From Bacillota bacterium (GTDB lineage Bacteria; Bacillota; Clostridia; UBA1381; UMGS1253): DNA of 59,452 nucleotides. The notes beneath the pieces were generated by a model, which saw nothing but the letters and a program-made list of their open reading frames with translations, was not told where the DNA came from and did no database searches. Of this stretch, positions 53,398 to 59,452 are shown piece by piece. The stretch is taken from contig JAKJBW010000011.1 in NCBI GenBank assembly GCA_022706785.1, positions 1 to 59,452 on the forward strand, given 5' to 3'. Every line of letters begins with the position of its first letter. Position 1 is the stretch's first letter. The position numbers and the translations under genes are program-made.

Positions 53398-54579
53398 TTG
53401 GCGCTAAAAGAAATCATTCTCGTCAAGTACGGTGAGATTATTTTAAAGGGCTTAAATCGCCCGATATTTGAAAATATACTGATCCGCAACATTAAAGATG
53501 CGTTGGCAAACATCGGTGAGTGCAGGATTTATAAAACCCAGGCGGCCATCTACGTTGAGCCGGCGCAAGGCGTGGATTTAGATACGGTAGTGCTGCGGCT
53601 CTCCAAGGTATTCGGCATTATGAGCATCACGCGCGCATGCGTTGCAGACAAGGATCTGGAAGCCGTTTGCAAGACTGCGCTTACATATTGCGGTGCGCAG
53701 GTAGAGCAGGGGCGCACCTTTAAAGTGGAAGCCAAACGCTCGGATAAAAAATTCCCGTATAAATCGCCGCAAATTTGCGCAGAGGTGGGCGGCTATCTGC
53801 TCAGTCATATTGACGGGGCGGCTGTGGATGTGAACGACCCTGCCAGTATTGTTATGGTTGAGGTGCGCGACTATGCCGCATATGTGTATTGCGGTAAAAC
53901 AGCGGGGCAGGGCGGCCTGCCTATCGGTACGGGCGGCAGGGCGTGCCTTTTGCTGTCGGGCGGGATCGACAGCCCTGTGGCAGGGTATATGATGGCAAAG
54001 CGCGGCGTAGAGCTTGAAGCGGTTAATTTCTTTTCCTACCCCTATACCAGTGAGCGCGCAAGGGAAAAGGTAGTCGAGCTTGCTTCAATCCTGACAGGCT
54101 ACACCTCCAGGATGCGGCTGCATATTGTGCCGTTTACCGAAATTCAGCTTGAGATACGCGACAAATGTCCTTCGGAGCATTTGACCTTAGTCATGCGGCG
54201 GCTTATGATGAAAATATCGGAAAGGCTTGCGCTGCAAAACAACTGTGATGCGCTCATTACGGGAGAAAGCCTGGGTCAGGTGGCCAGCCAGACCATGAAG
54301 GCGCTGCATGTGACAAATTCCGCGGTAAATATGCCCGTGTTCAGGCCGCTTATCGGTATGGACAAAAACGAGATCGTAAGCATAGCAAGGCGCATAGGCA
54401 CGTTTGAGACCTCCATTCTGCCCTACGAGGATTGTTGCACCGTCTTTACGCCAAAACACCCCACAACCAGACCGGAGCTCGGCCGCATTATAGCGTCCGA
54501 AAAGCTTATAGCGGACACGGACGAAATGATAAGCAGGGCAATAGACGGTATCCAGACAGTAACGGTAACACCGAAATAG
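53398..54579 (+). CDS. thiI: tRNA 4-thiouridine sulfurtransferase ThiI
   Basis: The start is TTG 53398, with AGGAGG seven bases upstream placed in the last codons of the desulfurase gene; protein homology (LALKEIILVKYGEIILKGLNRP) begins exactly here. It is 393 residues, with NFLD plus THUMP (about 1-165) and the PP-loop LLSGGIDSPVAGYM near residue 186. The conserved DCCTVFTPKHP follows near 345. No C-terminal rhodanese domain is present, as in Bacillus. It thiolates U8 of tRNA with sulfur from the adjacent desulfurase. Confidence 0.94.
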   Translation: MALKEIILVKYGEIILKGLNRPIFENILIRNIKDALANIGECRIYKTQAAIYVEPAQGVDLDTVVLRLSKVFGIMSITRACVADKDLEAVCKTALTYCGAQVEQGRTFKVEAKRSDKKFPYKSPQICAEVGGYLLSHIDGAAVDVNDPASIVMVEVRDYAAYVYCGKTAGQGGLPIGTGGRACLLLSGGIDSPVAGYMMAKRGVELEAVNFFSYPYTSERAREKVVELASILTGYTSRMRLHIVPFTEIQLEIRDKCPSEHLTLVMRRLMMKISERLALQNNCDALITGESLGQVASQTMKALHVTNSAVNMPVFRPLIGMDKNEIVSIARRIGTFETSILPYEDCCTVFTPKHPTTRPELGRIIASEKLIADTDEMISRAIDGIQTVTVTPK

Positions 54580-54593
54580 GAGGTCAGGACAAT

Positions 54594-55829
54594 ATGAATG
54601 CGGAAATTATCGCGGTTGGAACTGAGCTGCTGTTAGGCGAAATTTTAAACTCAGACACCAAGTTTTTGGCGGAGGAGCTCTCCAGGTTGGGTATTAACGT
54701 ATATTACCAGACTGTGGTGGGGGATAATCCGGTGCGTTTAAAGGGCGTGCTGCAAACAGCGCTGAAACGGTCGGATATTATTATCACGTCGGGCGGGCTT
54801 GGGCCTACGCATGATGATATTACAAAGGAAACGCTTGCCGAGGTGATGGGTGTGGGCCTTGAGCTGCATCAGCGCAGCCTTGACGATATGCGGGCGTTTT
54901 TCGGCCGTTTAAGGCGCGATATGCCGTCTGTCAATGTCAAGCAGGCAATGCTGCCCAAAGGTTGTATGGTACTTAAAAATGATCATGGCACCGCGCCGGG
55001 CGGCATCATACAAAAAGACGGCAAAACGGCGATTTTCCTGCCCGGGCCGCCAAATGAGCTTATGCCTATGTACCATAATTATGTATTTCCGTTTTTGCGC
55101 GAGAAGTGCTGCGAAATTTTTTATTCCAAGGTCCTGCGCATTTTCGGAATAGGCGAGTCCTCTGTGGAGGAGCTGCTTTCGGATTACATGAAGACATCCC
55201 GCAATCCCACCATTGCACCCTATGCGAAGTCAGGCGAGGTGACGCTGCGCATTACCGCAAAATGCGCAAACGAGCAGCAGGGAGAGGAAATGATCGCTCC
55301 TGCGGAGGCAAGGATCCGTGCTGCTCTGGGGGATACGGTATACGGCACAAACGACGACACCCTGTTTTCTGTTGTATACAGAGAACTGGAAAAGCGGGGG
55401 CTGACCATCTCATTTGCGGAAAGCTGCACAGGCGGTATGCTTGCCCAAAGCATGACTGCCATTACGGGTGCTTCTCATGTGTTTCGTGAAGGCTTTGTCA
55501 CCTACGCAGATGAGGCCAAGGAAAAATACCTGGGCGTGAGGCGTGAAACGCTAAAAAATCATGGCGCCGTCAGTGCGCAGACGGCCGAGGAAATGGCACA
55601 GGGCCTTGCGGATACGTCCCATGCCGATATATGCGTTGCGGTTACAGGTATTGCGGGGCCTGGCGGCGGCAGCGAGCAAAAGCCTGTCGGGTTAGTCTAT
55701 GTTGCAATTGCTGCAAAGCAGCGTGTGTGGCACAAGAAGCTTTATTTTATTGGCAGCAGAGAAACGATCCGTTTGCGCACATGTATGGAGGCAATGGATA
55801 TGGTAAGACGGTATTTAATGCGTTTATAG
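54594..55829 (+). CDS. cinA: CinA family protein (nicotinamide mononucleotide amidohydrolase type)
   Basis: The 411-residue protein has the N-terminal MoCF-like domain (AEIIAVGTELLLGEI, TSGGLGPTHDDITKETLAE, FLPGPPNELMPM). The C-terminal CinA amidase domain (FAESCTGGMLAQ near 273, AVTGIAGPGGGSEQKPVGLVYV) follows. The C-terminal domain deamidates NMN in pyridine-nucleotide recycling; the N-terminal domain in some members has ADP-ribose pyrophosphatase activity. ATG 54594 follows AGGAGGTCAGG. An upstream extension to 54432 overlaps thiI and is out of family. Confidence 0.94.
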   Translation: MNAEIIAVGTELLLGEILNSDTKFLAEELSRLGINVYYQTVVGDNPVRLKGVLQTALKRSDIIITSGGLGPTHDDITKETLAEVMGVGLELHQRSLDDMRAFFGRLRRDMPSVNVKQAMLPKGCMVLKNDHGTAPGGIIQKDGKTAIFLPGPPNELMPMYHNYVFPFLREKCCEIFYSKVLRIFGIGESSVEELLSDYMKTSRNPTIAPYAKSGEVTLRITAKCANEQQGEEMIAPAEARIRAALGDTVYGTNDDTLFSVVYRELEKRGLTISFAESCTGGMLAQSMTAITGASHVFREGFVTYADEAKEKYLGVRRETLKNHGAVSAQTAEEMAQGLADTSHADICVAVTGIAGPGGGSEQKPVGLVYVAIAAKQRVWHKKLYFIGSRETIRLRTCMEAMDMVRRYLMRL

Positions 55830-55869
55830 CGAAAAAAGTGTCCGGTGAACATACGCCTATATAAAAATC

Positions 55870-55905
55870 AAGTCAAATCCGGTAAAATGATTTGACTTAG
55901 TTTTT
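55870..55905 (+). terminator. intrinsic terminator after cinA
   Basis: AAGTCAAATC (55870-55879) pairs perfectly with GATTTGACTT (55889-55898), followed by AGTTTTTAT. Confidence 0.9.
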
Positions 55906-55979
55906 ATATTATGATATAAAATATGAGGCATGCAGTTGACTGCACGCTATGTTTTTATAACATTGCTAAGATATTCCCC

Positions 55980-56033
55980 GTCTCAAAACTTGTTTAGGCG
56001 GCGCTTACCGATTTATCGGGCAAGCGGTGAGAC
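55980..56033 (+). promoter_or_regulatory. structured leader upstream of fhs, unknown type
   Basis: The 313-base gap between cinA and fhs holds the cinA terminator and this folded region. GTCTCA (55980-55985) pairs with TGAGAC (56028-56033). Inside it CGCTT (56002-56006) pairs with AAGCG (56022-56026), and CCGA (56008-56011) with TCGG (56016-56019) around a TTTA loop. A further short hairpin TGCAGTTGACTGCA is at 55931-55944. The three stacked stems look like an RNA fold. Folate (THF) and ZTP riboswitches regulate fhs in many bacteria, but their conserved sequences were not recognised here. Confidence 0.5.
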
Positions 56034-56142
56034 AATCTTTCGCTTTGTTAAAACGCGCGGAGGCGTGAAAAAATTTCTGCAAACGAAAAATTTTCGGCCC
56101 GTTACGTTATAAAACCCGATTGTGCAGGGAAAGGAATTGGTT

Positions 56143-57813
56143 ATGCAGACTGACATTCAAATCGCACAGGCGGCAAAGATGCTGCCTATTAAAGAAGTTG
56201 CGGCTAAAATAGGCATAAAAGAGCATGAACTGTATCATTACGGCCCGTATAAAGCCAAGGTTACGCTTGATTTGATAAAACGAGTCAGCGGAAATCCCGA
56301 TGGTAAGCTGATTCTGGTTACGGCTATCAATCCGACGCCCGCCGGCGAGGGTAAAACCACGACAACCGTAGGTCTCGGGCAGGCGTTGAACCGGCTTGGG
56401 AAAAATACCATCATCGCGCTTCGTGAGCCGTCATTGGGGCCTGTTATGGGCGTAAAGGGCGGCGCTGCAGGCGGTGGCTATTCGCAGGTTGTGCCTATGG
56501 AGGACATTAATCTGCACTTCACAGGCGATATGCACGCCATCACCGCCGCGAACAATCTGCTTTCCGCGCTGATTGATAATCATATCCAGCACGGGAATGA
56601 GCTCAGGATTGATCCGCGAAATATATTCTGGCGGCGTGTGGCCGATATGAACGACCGTGCCCTGCGTGATGTGATTGTGGGCCTTGGCGGAAAAGCCAAC
56701 GGCTTTGTGCGTGAGGAAGGGTTTATGATTACGGTGGCCTCTGAGGTCATGGCTGTTTTATGCCTGGCGAATGACCTTGAGGATCTCAAGCTAAGGCTCG
56801 GGGAAATGATAATTGCCTACAACACGGACGGCAAGCCGGTGAGAGCTGCCGATCTGAGGGCGCAGGGCGCAATGGCGCTTCTTTTAAAGGACGCTATCAT
56901 GCCCAATTTGGTGCAGACGCTGGAAAATACGCCCTGCTTTATGCATGGCGGACCGTTTGCCAATATTGCGCATGGCTGCAACAGCGTGCAGGCGACCAGG
57001 CTTGCATTAAAGCTTGCAGACTATGTGATTACCGAGGCCGGCTTTGGCGCAGACCTTGGCGCAGAGAAATTTTTGGATATCAAATGCCGCGCCGCAGAGC
57101 TAAAGCCTGATGCCGCGGTGATTGTTGCTACAGTGAGAGCGCTCAAATACAACGGCGGAATGCCCAAAGCATCGCTGCAAGAGGAAAATATGCTGGCGCT
57201 TGAGAGCGGTTTTTGCAATCTTGAAAAGCATGTTGAAAATATTAAAAAGTTCGGTCTTCCCACGGTGGTCGCGCTTAATGTCTTTGCGACAGACAGCGAT
57301 GCCGAAATCGCTTTTGTCAAAAGCCGCTGTGAGGCGCTTGGCGTCAGGTGCGCGGTTTGTGAGGTGTTTGGAAAAGGCGGCGCGGGCGGCGTTGAGTTGG
57401 CAGGCGCTGTGCTTGACGTCATAGAAAAGCAGCCGTCGCAGTATCGCCCCATTTATGATGCCGACCTGATCATTGATGAAAAAATACAGCTTATCGCGCG
57501 TGAAATATACGGCGCAAGGGAAGCGGTTTATACGTCTAAGGCCAGAAAGCAGATGGAACGGCTAAGTGAATTGGGCTTTGGCGGCTTGCCGATATGCATG
57601 GCAAAAACGCAGTATTCGCTTTCGGACAATCCCGCACTTTTGGGACGCCCGCAAGGGTTTGTCATTACCGTTTCTGAAATGCGCGTGTCTGCCGGCGCCG
57701 GGTTTATTGTGGCGCAAACGGGAGATATTATGACTATGCCGGGATTGTCGAGAAGCCCTGCCGCACAAAAAATTGATATTAAACCCGACGGGGAGATCGT
57801 GGGACTGTTCTGA
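56143..57813 (+). CDS. fhs: formate-tetrahydrofolate ligase
   Basis: The 556-residue ligase has the P-loop [12 protein letters not shown] with K71. [55 protein letters not shown] and [14 protein letters not shown] are all typical of the family. It makes 10-formyl-THF from formate, THF and ATP. ATG 56143 follows GGGAAAGGA; the in-frame GTG at 56122 has no such site. It stands alone. Confidence 0.97.
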   Translation: MQTDIQIAQAAKMLPIKEVAAKIGIKEHELYHYGPYKAKVTLDLIKRVSGNPDGKLILVTAINPTPAGEGKTTTTVGLGQALNRLGKNTIIALREPSLGPVMGVKGGAAGGGYSQVVPMEDINLHFTGDMHAITAANNLLSALIDNHIQHGNELRIDPRNIFWRRVADMNDRALRDVIVGLGGKANGFVREEGFMITVASEVMAVLCLANDLEDLKLRLGEMIIAYNTDGKPVRAADLRAQGAMALLLKDAIMPNLVQTLENTPCFMHGGPFANIAHGCNSVQATRLALKLADYVITEAGFGADLGAEKFLDIKCRAAELKPDAAVIVATVRALKYNGGMPKASLQEENMLALESGFCNLEKHVENIKKFGLPTVVALNVFATDSDAEIAFVKSRCEALGVRCAVCEVFGKGGAGGVELAGAVLDVIEKQPSQYRPIYDADLIIDEKIQLIAREIYGAREAVYTSKARKQMERLSELGFGGLPICMAKTQYSLSDNPALLGRPQGFVITVSEMRVSAGAGFIVAQTGDIMTMPGLSRSPAAQKIDIKPDGEIVGLF

Positions 57814-57822
57814 TGTTATTTT

Positions 57823-57846
57823 ACAGGCCGCATGGCTGTGGTTTTG
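57823..57846 (+). terminator. weak terminator candidate after fhs
   Basis: ACAG plus CC (57823-57829, one bulge) pairs with GGCTGT (57834-57839), followed by GGTTTTG. Confidence 0.3.
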
Positions 57847-57907
57847 TGGTTTAGAGAGGATAAACCCAAATCAAGGCCTTTGCAGTCTTGCCTAGGGGAG
57901 ATAGGAT

Positions 57908-58339
57908 TTGTTTGTTTCCGAAAATGCGGATGAAACCAGAAAAATTGCCGCTGCCTTTGCAAAGAAACTAAAAGCGGGGGATGTGGTGTGCCTTGACGGA
58001 GACTTGGGCGCCGGCAAGACGGTATTTGTTTCAGGCATTGTGAAGGCACTGGGCTTTACAGGGTACATCAGCAGTCCTACATTTGCTTTGATGAACGAAT
58101 ATGCCGCTCGCTTGCCGGTTTATCATTTTGATGTATACAGGATCCAAACCGAGGACGAGCTTTTGGATACAGGCTTTGACGAGTACCTTTTCGGAGACGG
58201 GGTATGTATTATTGAATGGGCGGACAAAATTTCAGGTATCCTGCCGGAAGGCCGCTATGAAGTCACGATTTCAAAAAATATGCAAAACGGCGATGATTAC
58301 AGAGAAATTGTGATTGATAAAAAGGGGGAGCCGGCATGA
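57908..58339 (+). CDS. tsaE: tRNA threonylcarbamoyladenosine biosynthesis ATPase TsaE
   Basis: The 143-residue protein starts at TTG 57908, with AGGGGAG seven bases upstream, ahead of LFVSENADETRKIAAAFAKK. The P-loop LDGDLGAGKTVFVSG is near residue 31-45, and ISSPTFALMNEY, VYHFDVYR and IIEWADKI follow. TsaE is the ATPase of the t6A complex with TsaB and TsaD. It overlaps tsaB by four bases. Confidence 0.94.
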   Translation: MFVSENADETRKIAAAFAKKLKAGDVVCLDGDLGAGKTVFVSGIVKALGFTGYISSPTFALMNEYAARLPVYHFDVYRIQTEDELLDTGFDEYLFGDGVCIIEWADKISGILPEGRYEVTISKNMQNGDDYREIVIDKKGEPA

Positions 58340-59052
58340 AAATTCTTGCGATAGATTCTTCGTCGAATGCTCTGGCAGTGGCCGTTACAGATGAGGATAA
58401 GCTGCTGGGTGAATCTGTGTTAAATCATAAAAAAACGCATTCCCAGACGCTCATGCCAATGATAGAGAAGCTTTTGTGCGCAACCGAGACAGATATTTCA
58501 CAAATAGACCTGTTTGCCGTAGCGGCAGGCCCCGGCTCATTTACCGGCCTGCGAATCGGGGTTGCAACGGCAAAGGCGCTTGCACACGCGACAGGCAAGC
58601 CTGTGGCGGGCGTATCTACTTTAGAGGCAATGGCGTATCAGCTGCCGTTTTGCAGTGCATTGGTTGTGCCGATCATGGATGCGCGCCGTGCACAGGTATA
58701 TAACGGGGTTTATCGGTGGGAGGGCGAAATGCTGATCACCGTTATTGAGCCGCAGGCAGTTGCAATAGAAGCGCTTTTGGATAGCTTGGCCGATTGCGGA
58801 CAGAAAGCAGTGTTTTTAGGCGATGGTGTGTCCGTATATCGTGACATTATCCTACAAAAAATAGGGGAGAGCGCTGAGTTTGCGCCTGTAAACGCCAATA
58901 TGCAAAGGGCATCCTGTGTGGCGGCGTTGGCAAGGCGGCAGGCGGCAGACGGCAAACTGAGCCGGTATAACGAGCTGCTTCCCATTTATCTGCGTAAGTC
59001 GCAGGCGGAGCGTGAGCTTGAGGAAAAGCATGGCGGTGCCAGGGTTAAATAG
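58336..59052 (+). CDS. tsaB: tRNA threonylcarbamoyladenosine biosynthesis protein TsaB
   Basis: The 238-residue actin-like protein has LAIDSSSNALAVAVT at the start, HSQTLMPMIEKLL, VAAGPGSFTGLRIGVATAKALA and VPIMDARRAQVY. It stabilises TsaD for t6A synthesis. It overlaps tsaE by four bases. The usual rimI and tsaD do not follow; nusB comes next. Confidence 0.94.
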   Translation: MKILAIDSSSNALAVAVTDEDKLLGESVLNHKKTHSQTLMPMIEKLLCATETDISQIDLFAVAAGPGSFTGLRIGVATAKALAHATGKPVAGVSTLEAMAYQLPFCSALVVPIMDARRAQVYNGVYRWEGEMLITVIEPQAVAIEALLDSLADCGQKAVFLGDGVSVYRDIILQKIGESAEFAPVNANMQRASCVAALARRQAADGKLSRYNELLPIYLRKSQAERELEEKHGGARVK

Positions 59053-59056
59053 TGGT

Positions 59057-59086
59057 TTATCCGATTTTTCCGGCGGATAACGATTT
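59057..59086 (+). terminator. weak terminator candidate after tsaB
   Basis: TTATCCG (59057-59063) pairs with CGGATAA (59074-59080), followed by CGATTTT. Confidence 0.35.
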
Positions 59087-59097
59087 TGGAGGATAGC

Positions 59098-59452
59098 ATG
59101 AACAGATCAGAGGCAAGACAGAAGGCATTTGAAATCATCTTTCAGATAGAAGCGCAAAAGGATGAATATGCGCAAATTTTAGCGCAATTCCAGGAGGAAA
59201 ACGCGGCGCTGAAAAAGACTGACCGCAAGCAGTATCAATATATTTGTGATGCCGCTGCGGGCGTGCATGAAAAGCTTGGTGAGCTGGACGAAACGATAGA
59301 AAAAAATCTGACGGCAGAGTGGAAAAAGAGCCGCCTTTCACGCGTGAGCCTGGCCATACTTCGGCTTGCGGTGTATGAGATTTTCTATATTGACGATGTG
59401 CCCGACAGCGTTGCGGCTAATGAGGCGGTTAATCTGGCCAAAACATACGATA
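59098..59452 (+). CDS. nusB: transcription antitermination factor NusB, C-terminus cut by window edge
   Basis: The first 118 residues are present. NRSEARQKAFEIIFQIEA at the start and LSRVSLAILRLAVYEIFYIDDVP, then ANEAVNLAKTY, are the NusB pattern. It binds boxA in rRNA leaders with NusE. ATG 59098 follows TTGGAGG at good spacing. The frame runs off the right edge with no stop. Confidence 0.94.
   Translation, partial: MNRSEARQKAFEIIFQIEAQKDEYAQILAQFQEENAALKKTDRKQYQYICDAAAGVHEKLGELDETIEKNLTAEWKKSRLSRVSLAILRLAVYEIFYIDDVPDSVAANEAVNLAKTYD

Noticed and set aside
54432..54593. N-terminal extension of CinA into thiI
   Set aside because: CinA starts at MNAEIIAVGTELL (54594) behind AGGAGG; the extension is a thiI shadow.
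55921..56142. Calling the fhs leader a THF or ZTP riboswitch
   Set aside because: Neither family's conserved sequence blocks could be found by eye; kept as a structured leader of unknown type.

Overview
The window is about 59 kb of chromosome from an endospore-forming Firmicute of the class Clostridia. The evidence is a complete spoIIIA operon (AA to AH), spoIIR, a SpoIIQ-type LytM protein, sleB-ypeB, an SspF-type small acid-soluble spore protein, clostridial-style maf-mreBCD-pbp2-minCDE-mgsA order, and families typical of Clostridia (CD1247-like zinc ribbon, DUF5711). AGGAGG-type ribosome binding sites are strong throughout, and TTG or GTG starts are occasional. No phage, insertion sequence, CRISPR array, rRNA or tRNA was seen. 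Almost everything is ordinary housekeeping or sporulation DNA.

Layout. 1-5.0 kb (minus): most of a giant cyclic beta-glucan synthase-like gene, cut by the left edge. 5.3-9.4 kb: sporulation and germination genes (spoIIR, sleB, ypeB, sspF-like, spoIIQ). 9.6-10.7 kb: a free-standing UroD-like methyltransferase gene between terminators. 10.8-13.0 kb: a two-gene radical SAM/DUF4130 putative DNA-repair operon whose promoter carries two LexA-like (SOS) boxes. 13.1-16.8 kb: nudF, zapA, a U32 peptidase and dut. 16.9-24.5 kb: one long cell-shape and division operon from a consensus promoter (maf, mreBCD, PBP2, minCDE, mgsA). 24.6-26.8 kb: yihY-like, thpR and a DUF218 gene. 27-31 kb: lysA, dus, guaB. 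31-38 kb: a TIM-barrel isomerase, yqeG, aroE, aroK, nfo-like, aroQ, pepP-like, efp, a zinc-ribbon protein and a phosphoesterase. 38.6-44.3 kb: spoIIIAA-AH and an Asp23 gene. 44.5-50.6 kb: an rRNA methyltransferase-like gene, ecfA1A2T, truA, DUF5711 and CvpA. 50.6-55.8 kb: rho, a cysteine desulfurase, thiI and cinA. 56-59.5 kb: fhs behind a structured leader, tsaE, tsaB and the start of nusB.

Two observations stand out. First, four copies of a 115-165 bp palindromic element (4981-5144, 38161-38275, 38375-38534, 40346-40507) share a core, but each has its own private pair of long inverted-repeat arms. One sits inside the spoIIIA operon, two flank a terminator just upstream of it, and one abuts the glucan synthase start. 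Second, the radical SAM/DUF4130 pair has a promoter overlapped by two LexA-like boxes, which ties these poorly understood proteins to the DNA-damage response. Candidate forespore (sigma-F) promoters for spoIIR and spoIIQ and a candidate mother-cell (sigma-E) promoter for spoIIIA agree with the known sporulation programme. All functional calls come from reading motifs by eye; no database search was run.
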